NCBI RefSeq assembly: GCF_013376005.1
Contig: NZ_JABMJK010000010.1
Location: 1-64,000 of the forward strand
Direction: 5' to 3'
Source: Duganella sp. SG902
GTDB lineage: Bacteria; Pseudomonadota; Gammaproteobacteria; Burkholderiales; Burkholderiaceae_D
DNA: 64,000 bases
Of the stretch, positions 1-8,573 are shown one piece after another. The first letter of the stretch is position 1. Each line of letters opens with the position of its first letter. The notes beneath the pieces were generated by a model. It had not been told where the DNA came from. It was given only the letters and a program-made list of their open reading frames with translations, and searched no databases. A program made the translations under genes and the position numbers.

Positions 1-131
1 GATGGAGGAATTCGCACAACTGCAACCTTCACTCTTTTGAAACCATGTCAACAAAATTATTCCGGACAGCAGTGCGCCTGCGCGGGAATGACGGCTCTTA
101 ACGGCATTACGGCATGAGCGCGGATTAAGCC
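1..131. other. Intergenic edge with degenerate REP-like repeat
   Basis: No gene is seen before the stop codon of the esterase at 132. Bases 59-94 look like a decayed copy of the repeat found intact at 7836-7928: ATTCCGG at 59-65 and CCTGCGCGGGAATGACGG at 77-94 match its two ends, with unrelated bases between them. The low-confidence part is whether this is a true family member. Confidence 0.4.
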
Positions 132-1832
132 TTATTCACAAGTGAAGTTGGCCGCGTCCTCGATGTTGCCGCTGCCCTTGTACTTGGCCGCTTTAGGATA
201 GGGGCACAGCGGACGGGTACGCGAAGCGGACCAACTGGCCGGCAGGTCGGTATTGACGCCGCCGGCGTTGCCCACGCCGCGCACGCTGGCCTGCACGCTG
301 TCCGGCGCCTTGCCTTGCTCCACCCAATTGACCAGTGGCGTCAGCATATCGAATTGATCCGCGGTCGGACCGCCGGCGCAGTGGTTCATGCCCGGCACCG
401 CGAAGAAGCGCGCGAAGTTGGAGGCATCGCCGCCGTTGTTGGTGCGCAGCGCGTTGTACCATGCCGTGGTGTCATCGCTGGAGAAGATCGGATCGCTGGT
501 GCCGTGATAAACCATGATCTTGGCGCCGCGGTTTTTCAGCGTCGACAAGTCGGATGGATTCGGCGGCAGCATGAACGACAGCGCGCTCTCGGTGAAGGTG
601 GCGTTGGTGGCGGCCACCTTGGTCAGCATGGTCGCCAGGTCGCCGGTCAGCGCGAAGTTCGGACCGTTGAAGGTGGCCGGATCTTCAGGCGGCGCCTCCC
701 AGATCAAACCCACCGCGCCCGAGTCCAGCGCCAGCGGCGCATTGAACTTCCAGGATGCCCAGCCGCCGGTGGCGAGGCCGGCGTCGTAAGGGAAGCTGGA
801 GTAGATCTTGGTTCCGCTCGCGGTGGTGGCGCCGGCGAACAGACCGCCGATGGCGGTTTTCTGCGCCGCACTCAGGCAGGTGCCGTCGCGCGAGCCGCCG
901 CAGGTCGGCACATCGCGGTTCAAATCGAAAGCGGCCTGGCAGGCCTGCGTGTTCTGCACCAGGCCATCGGCCGCTCCGTCCAGCGCATCGCACTTGGCCA
1001 GCACCGCGTTGGACACCAGCGTGCGCTCGGCCTGCGTGAAGCCGGTCGACAGGTCGCCTGGCGTGGTGGCCAGCGTGTTATAGGTCTTGGCGCCGGCGAT
1101 GTTGGCGATGGCCGCCAGCGGCAGGCGATAGCCGGGATTCCCGACCAGGAAGCCGTCGTATTGGTCGCCATAGCGGGCCGCCGCCACCATGGTATGACGG
1201 CCGCCGTTGGAGCATCCGCCGATGTAGGAGCGGTCCGGCTTCTTGCCGTAGGCGGTCTCGATGATGTATTTGGCCATTGGCGTCAGCTTGCCGACCGCCT
1301 GGTAGCCGTAGTCCAGCCGCGCTTGCGGATCGGTGCCGAAGAACGGCGTGGCCGGGCTGTGGCCAGCGTCGGAACTGATGACGGCAAAGCCCATGTTGAG
1401 CGCATTGTCGAGCGGGCCCCCACCGCCCACCGGGCCGGTCGCGGTCACCACGCTGCCATCAACGCCGCCGTTGGCCTGATAGAAGAAGCGGCCGTTCCAG
1501 TTGTTCGGCAGGCGCATCTCGAAGCCGATGGCGTAGCTCTTGCCGTCGACCGCGCTGGTGCGCTTGTACATCTGGCCGGTGACCTGGCAGTGCGCCGGCA
1601 CCGGCTTGCCGGCGACCGTGAGCGCTCCCGCCGCGATGGCGTTGGCGCCGGTGATGGTGGTGTTGGCGAAGTTGATTTTATTAACCAGATCGGCGCAGTT
1701 GCCCAGCGTGGCGCCACTGGCCGCGCCAAGTTGCGGCAGGCCGCCGGCGCTTGCCTTGGTGCCGGAACCGCCGCAGGCAGTGAGCAGCAGCGCGACCGAT
1801 GCCGCCATCGCGGTCAATTGGATGTTCTTCAT
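132..1832 (-). CDS. Feruloyl esterase/tannase family lipoprotein
   Basis: Serine esterase of the tannase/feruloyl esterase family, 566 aa, expected to cleave ferulate (or gallate-like) esters outside the cytoplasm. The N-terminus is a lipoprotein signal (LLLTAC, lipidated Cys20). The family CS-D-HC signature is present: Cys207-Ser208 in GGCSNGG, the Asp in HGTSDPIF, and His484-Cys485 in MNHCAGG, where the two Cys normally form a disulfide that braces the catalytic Ser and His. It is the last gene of the ferulate operon, 87 bp after the binding-protein gene, with an AGGAGA ribosome site. The operon context points to feruloyl esters as substrate. Substrate specificity cannot be read from sequence. 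Confidence 0.88.
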   Translation of the reverse strand: MKNIQLTAMAASVALLLTACGGSGTKASAGGLPQLGAASGATLGNCADLVNKINFANTTITGANAIAAGALTVAGKPVPAHCQVTGQMYKRTSAVDGKSYAIGFEMRLPNNWNGRFFYQANGGVDGSVVTATGPVGGGGPLDNALNMGFAVISSDAGHSPATPFFGTDPQARLDYGYQAVGKLTPMAKYIIETAYGKKPDRSYIGGCSNGGRHTMVAAARYGDQYDGFLVGNPGYRLPLAAIANIAGAKTYNTLATTPGDLSTGFTQAERTLVSNAVLAKCDALDGAADGLVQNTQACQAAFDLNRDVPTCGGSRDGTCLSAAQKTAIGGLFAGATTASGTKIYSSFPYDAGLATGGWASWKFNAPLALDSGAVGLIWEAPPEDPATFNGPNFALTGDLATMLTKVAATNATFTESALSFMLPPNPSDLSTLKNRGAKIMVYHGTSDPIFSSDDTTAWYNALRTNNGGDASNFARFFAVPGMNHCAGGPTADQFDMLTPLVNWVEQGKAPDSVQASVRGVGNAGGVNTDLPASWSASRTRPLCPYPKAAKYKGSGNIEDAANFTCE

Positions 1833-1865
1833 TGGGTGTCTCCTCTATAGTCGTAAGGGCGTGAC

Positions 1866-1900
1866 GGTCCGCGCAGCCTTCTATGGGCTGCGTGCGGACC
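1866..1900 (-). other. Intercistronic hairpin in ferulate operon
   Basis: GGTCCGC-GCAGCC (1866-1878) pairs with GGCTGC-GT-GCGGACC (1886-1900) around a short TTCTAT loop, leaving a two-base bulge. No T-run follows on the minus strand, so it is not a classical terminator. It may stabilise the upstream binding-protein mRNA or reduce read-through into the esterase gene. Confidence 0.45.
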
Positions 1901-1919
1901 TGCTTGGGGAACTACGGGA

Positions 1920-3089
1920 TCAGATCGGCGCGACGTCCTTGAGCACGCCGACCGGCTGGTTAATCAGCTTGCCATTCACCTTCTTGACCTCGCGGATGTA
2001 CATGTTCTGCACGATGTCGCGCGTGGCCGGGTCGATCGAGATAGGACCGCGCGGGCTGTCCCACTTCATGTTGGACAGGATTTGCATGGCCTTGTCGCCG
2101 GTAACGGTGCCATTCAGCTTGCGGACGGTTTCGTAGATCATGCCCATGGTGTCGTAGGCGGCCACGGTGACGAAGGTCGGCGGCAGCGCCTTCGGCAGCG
2201 CGGCGGCGTAGGCGGCCAGGAACGCCTTGTTGGCCGGGTTGTCCAGCGCGGTCGAGTAGTTCAGCACCGTGACAGCGCCCAGCGCGCGGTCGCCCAGCGC
2301 CTCCAGCGTCGGCGAGTCGCTGGTCATGTCGCCCACGCCCAGGAACTTGATGCCGGCCTTGTCGAGCCCCTTGTCGCTGAAGGCCTTCAGCAGCGCGGTG
2401 CCATCCTCGGCGCCGGGCGCGAAGAAGAACAGGGCGTCCGGCTTCTCGTCCTTGACGCGCTGGATGAACGGCGAATAGTCCGGGTTCGCCAGCGGCACGC
2501 GCGAGGAACCGACGATCTTGCCGCCGCCCGCCGTGAAGCCCTTGTTGAAGCGCGCCTCGGCGTCGATGCCGGTGCTGTAGTCGCTCACCAGCGTGTAGAC
2601 CTTGCCGACCTTGTTGGCCGCGCTCCAGGTGCCGAAAGGCTCGGTCATCTGTTGCATGGTCATGCTGGTGCGCAGCATGTACGGCGACTTGGCGGTGATG
2701 CCGGTGGTGACCGCGTTCATCACGATCATCGGAATCTTGGCCTGGGTGGCGATCGGCGCCACCGCCAGCGCGCTTGGCGTCAGCGAGAAGCCGATCAGGA
2801 AGCTGACTTTTTCACGCGTGATCAACTCCTGCGCGGCGCGCTTGGACAAGTCGGCGTTGGAGCCGCCATCGTCGCGATAGACGATTTCGATCTTCTTGCC
2901 CGCCACCTTGTCGCCGTACTGCTGCATATAGGTCTTGATGCCGTCCTCGAACGGCTTGCCGATATTGGCGAAAGGCCCGCTCAGCGCCGCGATGACGCCG
3001 ATGCGGATGGTGTCCTGCGCCTGCGCCACGCCATTGGCGAACACCATGCCGACCGCCACACCGATACATGCGAGTTTTTTCAGTTTCAT
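1920..3089 (-). CDS. ABC transporter substrate-binding protein (LivJ-like)
   Basis: Periplasmic binding protein of the branched-chain-amino-acid/aromatic-acid class (type I fold), 389 aa. The signal peptide ends at AQA (residue 24), and the mature chain opens with the typical DTIRIGVIAALSGPFA. Homologues in ferulate and p-coumarate operons are thought to bind phenylpropanoids or related aromatic acids, and the position between fcs and the esterase supports this. No permease or ATPase gene of an ABC importer lies in the window, so it must borrow components encoded elsewhere. An AGGAGA ribosome site precedes the start. The ligand is an inference. Confidence 0.87.
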   Translation of the reverse strand: MKLKKLACIGVAVGMVFANGVAQAQDTIRIGVIAALSGPFANIGKPFEDGIKTYMQQYGDKVAGKKIEIVYRDDGGSNADLSKRAAQELITREKVSFLIGFSLTPSALAVAPIATQAKIPMIVMNAVTTGITAKSPYMLRTSMTMQQMTEPFGTWSAANKVGKVYTLVSDYSTGIDAEARFNKGFTAGGGKIVGSSRVPLANPDYSPFIQRVKDEKPDALFFFAPGAEDGTALLKAFSDKGLDKAGIKFLGVGDMTSDSPTLEALGDRALGAVTVLNYSTALDNPANKAFLAAYAAALPKALPPTFVTVAAYDTMGMIYETVRKLNGTVTGDKAMQILSNMKWDSPRGPISIDPATRDIVQNMYIREVKKVNGKLINQPVGVLKDVAPI

Positions 3090-3114
3090 AAATGTCTCCT
3101 GTAATTTTATGTAT

Positions 3115-4971
3115 TTATGCAGCGATGATTACGTTTGGATCCGTACCTTCATACAGCGATGCCACGATGGCCGCGCGGCGCGTGAGCACCGCCGCCTGGT
3201 TGATGGAACCCTTGTCGGTCATCTCGCGATGATCGATCGATGGCGGTTCCGCCTGCAGCAGCAGGCGGTCGATGCGCATCGACGAGCCGCTGGCGTCCGC
3301 GTTGAGGCGGTTCAGCAGCGACTGGAAGCGCTCGCGCACCGGCGCGCTGGCCAGCACTTCCTCCACGCTGGCGCCGTCGCCAAGCCCGGACAGTGCCTGG
3401 CAATGTTCCATCCGTGGGAACACCAGCAAGCCGATGGCGTTGCGGTCGATGCCCGTGACCACCACGTCCAGCACATGCGGGGCCGCCGCGCTGATGACGC
3501 GCGCGCGCAGCGGGCCGACGCTGACGAAGGTGCCGGTGTTGAGCTTGAAGTCCTCCGCGATGCGGCCGTCGAACATGAAGCCCAGTTCACGGTGATCGGG
3601 ATCGACAAAGCGCAGCGCGTCGCCGGTGCAGTAGTAGCCTTCCTCATCGAACGCCGCCGCCGTGAGTTCCGGCGCGCGCCAGTAGCCCGGCGTGACGTGC
3701 GGACCATGGAAGCGCGCCTCCAGCTTGTCGCCCGACGGCACCAGCTTGACCTTGCAGCCCGGCGCCGGCACGCCGACGTAGCCGGCCTTGATGATGTCAC
3801 CGGTGCCGAAGGTGCACGACGGCGAGGTCTCGGTCATGCCCAGCCCCGTCATGATGCGGATCGACTCGCCCGATTCGGCGATGCCCGCCGCATCGAGCCT
3901 GTCCCAGGCCGCCTGCGACAGGCCGGCGCCGGCGCACAGGAACAGCTTCACGCGCGAGAAGAAGGTGGCGCTCAGCTTTTTGTCGCTGGCCATGGCGTCG
4001 GTCAGCATTTCAAATCCCTTGGGGATGTTGAAGTACATGGTCGGCGCGATTTCCGCCAGGTTGCGCAGGGTGGCGCCGAAGTCGCGCGGCGTTGGCTTGC
4101 CGTCGTCGATGTACAGCGTGCCGCCGTTATACAGCACGATGCCGACGTTATGGCTGCCGCCGAAGGTGTGATTCCATGGCAGCCAGTCCACCAGCACCGG
4201 CGGTTCCTCGCCCATGAAGGGGAAGGTCTGCAGCAGCATCTGCTGGTTGCTGCTCAACATGCCGTGGGTGGTGATGACGGCCTTGGGCTTCTTGGTGGAG
4301 CCCGAGGTGAACAGGAACTTGGCGATGGTTTGCGCGTTGACCTTGTCGTGCGCCGCCTCCACCGTGGTCGGTTCGACGTCCAGCAGCGCGCTGAAAGGCG
4401 TGGCGTGGTGGTTGGCCACCTCGCCGTGGGCCAGGATCAGCTCCGCGCCGGCCGGCATCACGGCGCTGATGGCGCGGCTGAACGCATTGCCGTCCGAGGC
4501 GTACAGCGCGCCCGGCGTCAACTGGCTGACCAATTCCGCCAGCTTGCCGTAGTCCGTGGCCACCAGCGAGTACGACGGCGACGCCGGCGAATACGGTATG
4601 CCCGCGTACATCGCCCCCAGCGCCAGCTGGAAGTGTTCGAGGTCGTTGCCGGACAAGATCATCAGCGGGCGCTCGGCCGACAGGCCGCGATCGAGCAGCG
4701 ACTGGCCGATGCGGCGCGCGCGGTCCAGCACCTCCGCGTACGACAGGCGTATCCACTCGCCGTCCGGCCCGCGGCGCGCGACCAGCGTGCGCTCCGGGTG
4801 GGCGGCGGCGCCCGATTCCAGCCGGTCGGTGAAGCGGGGCGGGAAGTCGTCCAGCGGCGTGACGGCGTCCACGTGCCACAAGCCGTTTTCCTGGTACACC
4901 GCGACCTCCGGGTTGCCCAGCTTGACCGGGCGGCGCCTGACTTCAGGCGCCGCAGTCCTTGCTTGGTTCAT
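3115..4971 (-). CDS. fcs: Feruloyl-CoA synthase
   Basis: ANL-family acyl-CoA synthetase of 618 aa that activates ferulate with ATP and CoA to feruloyl-CoA, the first step of CoA-dependent non-beta-oxidative ferulate degradation. The nucleotide loop FTSGSTKKPK (TSGST at 222-226) and the later DALRFVDPD and DGRIAEDFKL segments are typical of Fcs. I chose the ATG at 4971 because AAGGAG sits just upstream and MNQARTAAPEVRRRP looks like a normal N-terminus; an in-frame extension to 5046 would overlap the vdh gene. It lies 10 bp after vdh and 25 bp before the binding-protein gene, all in one operon. Confidence 0.93.
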   Translation of the reverse strand: MNQARTAAPEVRRRPVKLGNPEVAVYQENGLWHVDAVTPLDDFPPRFTDRLESGAAAHPERTLVARRGPDGEWIRLSYAEVLDRARRIGQSLLDRGLSAERPLMILSGNDLEHFQLALGAMYAGIPYSPASPSYSLVATDYGKLAELVSQLTPGALYASDGNAFSRAISAVMPAGAELILAHGEVANHHATPFSALLDVEPTTVEAAHDKVNAQTIAKFLFTSGSTKKPKAVITTHGMLSSNQQMLLQTFPFMGEEPPVLVDWLPWNHTFGGSHNVGIVLYNGGTLYIDDGKPTPRDFGATLRNLAEIAPTMYFNIPKGFEMLTDAMASDKKLSATFFSRVKLFLCAGAGLSQAAWDRLDAAGIAESGESIRIMTGLGMTETSPSCTFGTGDIIKAGYVGVPAPGCKVKLVPSGDKLEARFHGPHVTPGYWRAPELTAAAFDEEGYYCTGDALRFVDPDHRELGFMFDGRIAEDFKLNTGTFVSVGPLRARVISAAAPHVLDVVVTGIDRNAIGLLVFPRMEHCQALSGLGDGASVEEVLASAPVRERFQSLLNRLNADASGSSMRIDRLLLQAEPPSIDHREMTDKGSINQAAVLTRRAAIVASLYEGTDPNVIIAA

Positions 4972-4981
4972 GCGCTGCTCC

Positions 4982-6427
4982 TTAGATAGGGTAGTGGCGC
5001 GGGGTGGTCTGGACCGTGATCCAGCGCAGGTCCGTGAACTCCGCAATGCCCGCCTTGCCGCCGAAGCGTCCCTGTCCGCTGTGCTTCACGCCGCCGAACG
5101 GCATTTGCGCCTCGTCGTGCACGGTCGGGCCGTTGATGTGGCAGATGCCCGATTCAATGCGCTTGGCCACAGCCATGGCGCGGCCGATGTCGCGGCTGAA
5201 CACCGCCGCCGACAAGCCGTATTCGCTGTCGTTGGCGAGGCGGATCGCCTCCTCCTCGGTGTCGAAGCGCAGGATCGAGACGATGGGGCCGAAGGACTCT
5301 TCCTGGTACACCTTCATTTCGGGCGTGACGCCGTCCACGATCGCCGGCTGCATGATATTGCCTTGCACTTCGGACGAGGTTTGCAGCACGCGCGCGCCGC
5401 GCTGTTTAGCGTCGGCCAGCATGGCGCTGACGCGGTTGGCGGCCGTGGCGTCGATCATGCCGGTCAGCGGCGCGTCGGCGTGCGCGGCTTTCAGGGTGCG
5501 GGTCTTGGCCTCGAACTTGTCGAGGAAGGTATCCGCGATCTTGTTGTCGACGATGATGCGGTCGGCCGACATGCAGATCTGCCCCTGGTTGAAGAAGGCG
5601 CTGAAGGCGGCGGCTTCCACCGCCTCGTCCAGGTCGGCGTCCTCCAGCACGATGAGCGGATTCTTGCCGCCCAGTTCCAGCAGCGCCGGTTTCAGGTGGG
5701 TGGCGCAATGCTGGGCGATGATGCGGCCGACATTGGTGGAGCCGGTGAAGTTGACGCGGCGGACGGCCGGCGCGGCGATCAGGCGCTCCACCACTTTCGG
5801 CGCGTCCTGCGGCGCATTGGTGATGACGTTGACCACGCCCGGCGGGAAGCCGGCATCCTCAAACGCGGTGCCGATCAGGCGGTGCAGGGCGGGGCACAGC
5901 TCGGACGCCTTCAGGATCACGGTATTGCCGCAGGCGAGCGGCATGGCCACGGCGCGGGTGCCGAGGATGACCGGGGCGTTCCACGGCGCGATGCCGACCA
6001 CCACGCCGCAAGCCTGACGCACGCCCATGGCCAACGAGCCTGGTACGTCGGACGGAATCACTTCGCCGCTGATCTGGGTGGTCATGGCGGCCGCCTCGCG
6101 CAGCATGTTGGCGGCCAGCGTGACGTTGAACTGGTACCACACCGGCGCGCCGCCGGCTTCGGCGATGCCGCGCTCGACGAATTCGGCGCGGCGCGCTTCC
6201 ATCGCGTCGGCGGCCTTCATCAGCAAGGCGCGGCGCGCGCCCGGCAGCATGGCGGACCATTCAGGGAAGGCGGCTTGCGCGGCTTGCACCGCGCGGTCGA
6301 CGTCTTCCAGCGTGGCGGCGGCGGCGCGGGTGGCGACTTCGCCGCTGGCCGGGTTGCGGCGCTCGAACACGGCGCCGGTGTGGGCGGCGGCGCTGGCGCC
6401 GCCAATCAGCAGGTCGGTATTAAACAT
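4982..6427 (-). CDS. vdh: Vanillin dehydrogenase (aldehyde dehydrogenase)
   Basis: NAD(P)-dependent aldehyde dehydrogenase of 481 aa. It has the catalytic Cys285 in GQICMS, the general-base Glu251 in ELGGK and Asn150 in APWN. The SDRIIVDN-like segment and short length match the vanillin/salicylaldehyde dehydrogenase branch. It should oxidise vanillin, made by the neighbouring hydratase/lyase, to vanillate. The ribosome site is AGGAGA. It is 31 bp downstream of ech and 10 bp upstream of fcs. The window contains no vanillate demethylase, so the pathway must continue elsewhere. The exact substrate is inferred from context. Confidence 0.92.
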   Translation of the reverse strand: MFNTDLLIGGASAAAHTGAVFERRNPASGEVATRAAAATLEDVDRAVQAAQAAFPEWSAMLPGARRALLMKAADAMEARRAEFVERGIAEAGGAPVWYQFNVTLAANMLREAAAMTTQISGEVIPSDVPGSLAMGVRQACGVVVGIAPWNAPVILGTRAVAMPLACGNTVILKASELCPALHRLIGTAFEDAGFPPGVVNVITNAPQDAPKVVERLIAAPAVRRVNFTGSTNVGRIIAQHCATHLKPALLELGGKNPLIVLEDADLDEAVEAAAFSAFFNQGQICMSADRIIVDNKIADTFLDKFEAKTRTLKAAHADAPLTGMIDATAANRVSAMLADAKQRGARVLQTSSEVQGNIMQPAIVDGVTPEMKVYQEESFGPIVSILRFDTEEEAIRLANDSEYGLSAAVFSRDIGRAMAVAKRIESGICHINGPTVHDEAQMPFGGVKHSGQGRFGGKAGIAEFTDLRWITVQTTPRHYPI

Positions 6428-6458
6428 GGTTGTCTCCTCTGTTTTTATTGTAGGGTTT

Positions 6459-7292
6459 TTAACCGCGTTTGTAGGTTTGCAGGCCTGGCTTGATGGTCTT
6501 ATCGTCCAGGAACTGCTTGAGGCCTTGCGCGCGGCCCTTTTCCGGATCGCGGTAGTTCGACTGGTCGACCTTGGCGTACAGGTAGTCCTCGTTCTGCTCC
6601 CAGGTCAGTTCGCGGCAGCGTTTGAAGCCGTTCTTGGCGATGCGCAGTACGGTCGGCGACTTGGCCAGCAGCTTGTCGGCCAGCTCCTGCACGTGCTGGC
6701 GCAGCTCGGCGCGCGGCACGCTCTTGTTGACCAGGCCCATGGCGGCCGCTTCCTGGCCGTTGAAGGTGTCGCCGGTCATGATGTAGTGCAGCGCCTGGCG
6801 GTGGCCCATGGTGTCGGCGACGGCCTTGCTGACCAGGTTACCCGGCGGGATGCCCCAGTTGATTTCGGACAGGCCGAACACCGCTTCATCGGCGGCGATG
6901 GCCAGGTCGCAGGCCACCAGCGGCGAGAACGCGCCGCCGAAGCACCAGCCGTTGACCATGGCGATGGTCGGTTTGGAGTACATGCGCAGCAGCTTCCACT
7001 GCCATTGCGAGCAATCGCGGCGCAGACGCTCCTGGAAAATCTCAGGCTTGCCGTCGTTCTCGCGGAAGTATTCTTTCAAATCCATGCCCGCGGTCCAGCT
7101 GTCGCCGGCGCCGGTCAGGACCACCACTTGCGCCTCGTCGTCCAGCTCCAGCGTCTCGAGCACGTCGATCATTTCGCGGTTGAGCGTAGGGCTCATGGCG
7201 TTGCGTTTTTCAGGACGGTTGAGGGTGATCCAGCCGATGCTGTTTTCAATCTCGACCTTCACGGTTTCCCATCGGCCAGCGTATTTGGACAT
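6459..7292 (-). CDS. ech: Feruloyl-CoA hydratase/lyase
   Basis: p-Hydroxycinnamoyl-CoA hydratase/lyase of the crotonase superfamily, 277 aa, the usual family length. It hydrates feruloyl-CoA and cleaves it to vanillin and acetyl-CoA. The diagnostic residues fall at the positions known from the Pseudomonas enzyme: Ser123 and Glu143, the latter in LSEINWGIPPGN. It is the first gene of the leftward operon, with a CACAGGAGAT ribosome site and a palindromic operator at 7321-7337 just upstream. Identification is firm because the EINWGIPPG block separates this enzyme from ordinary enoyl-CoA hydratases. Confidence 0.95.
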   Translation of the reverse strand: MSKYAGRWETVKVEIENSIGWITLNRPEKRNAMSPTLNREMIDVLETLELDDEAQVVVLTGAGDSWTAGMDLKEYFRENDGKPEIFQERLRRDCSQWQWKLLRMYSKPTIAMVNGWCFGGAFSPLVACDLAIAADEAVFGLSEINWGIPPGNLVSKAVADTMGHRQALHYIMTGDTFNGQEAAAMGLVNKSVPRAELRQHVQELADKLLAKSPTVLRIAKNGFKRCRELTWEQNEDYLYAKVDQSNYRDPEKGRAQGLKQFLDDKTIKPGLQTYKRG

Positions 7293-7320
7293 ACAATATC
7301 TCCTGTGTGTGTAAGTTTGT

Positions 7321-7337
7321 TATCAGGCTGCCTGATA
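7321..7337. promoter_or_regulatory. Palindromic operator, probably for the MarR regulator
   Basis: TATCAGGC-T-GCCTGATA is a perfect 17-bp palindrome with one central base. It lies just downstream of the predicted -10 of the ech promoter and within the 93-bp ech/marR divergent spacer. That position suits a repressor blocking transcription start. Binding by the adjacent MarR protein, with feruloyl-CoA or a related thioester as inducer, is inferred from known ferulate MarR regulators. Confidence 0.7.
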
Positions 7338-7345
7338 TGTACCTT

Positions 7346-7374
7346 ATACTATACCCACCTTTTACGTTTTTCAA
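7346..7374 (-). promoter_or_regulatory. Predicted sigma70 promoter of ferulate operon
   Basis: On the minus strand TTGAAA (7369-7374) and TAGTAT (7346-7351) are separated by 17 bp. Transcription would start within or beside the palindrome at 7321-7337 and run into ech. Confidence 0.5.
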
Positions 7375-7385
7375 GATGAATTTTT

Positions 7386-7835
7386 ATGGTTAGAGCAAAT
7401 TCCGATTCCAAGCCCGTGGGACTGGCCTATCTGGTGGGGCGGCTGGACCACATTTTGAACAAGCGCCTGCGCGATTGCGTGGCGCCGGCCGGCCTGACGG
7501 TGCCGCAGTACACGGCGTTGACGGTGTTCCGTGCGCATGGTTCGCTGTCCAACGCGCAGCTGGCGGTGCGCATCATGACCACGCCGCAGTCGGCCAATGA
7601 GATGGTGAAGTCGATGGAGGGCAAGGGTTGGATCGAGCGCACGCCCGATCCGTCGCATGGACGCATCATCCAGATCACGTTGACCGAGGCGGGTCACGCG
7701 ATTCTGGCGCAGTGCGATTCCAAGGTGCGCGAGGTGGAGCAGCAGATGTTTCCCGGTGCCACCGAGGAGCAGCGCGCGCTACTGCATGCGCAGTTGAAGG
7801 GCGCCGTGCGCGCCCTGAGTTTGGAAGGGCTCTGA
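7386..7835 (+). CDS. MarR family transcriptional regulator
   Basis: Winged-helix regulator of 149 aa with a typical MarR layout: an N-terminal dimerisation helix (LAYLVGRLDHILNKRL), a helix-turn-helix near residues 55-75 (LSNAQLAVRIMTTPQSANEMV), then the wing (RTPDPSHGRIIQITLTEAG). It is divergent from the ferulate operon with only 93 bp between starts, and a perfect palindrome lies in that spacer. By analogy with FerC/FerR-type regulators it probably represses the operon until feruloyl-CoA or another pathway thioester binds. The effector is inferred. Confidence 0.9.
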   Translation: MVRANSDSKPVGLAYLVGRLDHILNKRLRDCVAPAGLTVPQYTALTVFRAHGSLSNAQLAVRIMTTPQSANEMVKSMEGKGWIERTPDPSHGRIIQITLTEAGHAILAQCDSKVREVEQQMFPGATEEQRALLHAQLKGAVRALSLEGL

Positions 7836-7928
7836 CCCGTCATTCCGGCGCAGGCCGGAATCCATGGAACGCATGGGCTGTGTTAACGCGCGCATTCTAT
7901 GGATTCCGGCTTTCGCCGGAATGACGGG
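7836..7928. repeat. REP doublet (REPIN-like), intact copy
   Basis: Two REP-like hairpins in inverted orientation: ATTCCGGC-GCAG-GCCGGAAT and ATTCCGGC-TTTC-GCCGGAAT. The outer ends CCCGTCATTCCGGC and GCCGGAATGACGGG also pair with each other, so the whole 93 bp can fold into one long hairpin. It sits between the convergent marR and thioesterase genes, starting directly after the marR stop, and may end both transcripts. Related copies are at 56901-56974 and 58230-58265. Confidence 0.85.
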
Positions 7929-7934
7929 GCTTTG

Positions 7935-8480
7935 TCAGGCCGGCGTTTCCTCTTCGCGCAGCTGCACGCTCATGCCGTCGCAGCTGGCGGACCAGCGCGT
8001 CAGCCATTCAGGCAGCGCCGGCGATTGTTCCGCCACGCCGAGATCGCGCACGATATCGGCCGGCGGCACCGTGCCTTTGGCCGAGCGGAACACGCCGCGC
8101 ATCACCACCACGCCGGCGACGCGGCCATCCTTGACGAAGCGGTGCTCGAGGAAGCTCCACTTGTCGTCCCAGCCCAGCATGCGGGTGTGGATTTCAAACG
8201 TCTGAAACACCCTCAGCTCGCGGCGGAACTTGCCCCATGCGTCGCCGACGATGGGCACGGCCTTGTGCCGCAGCGCGGTGCGGAAGGCGCCGGTTTTCAG
8301 CACATAGTCCATGCGGCCGACGTCGGCCAGCGTGAAATAGCGGCCATTGGTGACGTGACGGTTGAGGTCAAGGTCGAGCGGCCACACGCGCATGCGCACC
8401 ACGGTGGTGGAAAAAGGGTCGACGCGCTTGCGCCATGGACGCTTGAGCAGCATCCAGAACAGTCGGAACCAGAGATTCAT
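7935..8480 (-). CDS. Acyl-CoA thioesterase family protein (hotdog fold)
   Basis: Thioesterase-like protein of 181 aa. It has the 4HBT-type stretch VWPLDLDLNRHVTNGRYFTLADVGRMDY, where the D-x-N-x-H-x-N-N/G-x-Y pattern marks the hotdog active site, and a later SFLEHRFVKDGRVAG segment. Such proteins hydrolyse acyl-CoA or other thioesters in the cytoplasm. It faces the MarR gene across the REP doublet and diverges from the AraC-type gene, so it is probably a single-gene unit. The substrate is unknown; a link to feruloyl-CoA is only positional. Confidence 0.75.
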   Translation of the reverse strand: MNLWFRLFWMLLKRPWRKRVDPFSTTVVRMRVWPLDLDLNRHVTNGRYFTLADVGRMDYVLKTGAFRTALRHKAVPIVGDAWGKFRRELRVFQTFEIHTRMLGWDDKWSFLEHRFVKDGRVAGVVVMRGVFRSAKGTVPPADIVRDLGVAEQSPALPEWLTRWSASCDGMSVQLREEETPA

Positions 8481-8573
8481 GGTGTACAGGTGAGTAGAGG
8501 ATGGCCACCACTATAGAGGAGCGGGATCTGTTAAGGTAGATGCGGAAATGACTTTTTTCATGCGAAAAGCGAC

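Noticed and set aside
315..1850. Open frame of 511 codons opposite the feruloyl esterase gene
   Set aside because: The esterase frame has a lipobox and the CS-D-HC catalytic signature, while the opposite frame is low-complexity.
2935..4989. Long open frame of 684 codons opposite the fcs and binding-protein genes
   Set aside because: It is antisense to well-supported genes, is rich in Arg, His, Gln and Ala as expected for GC-rich shadow frames, and shows no domain.
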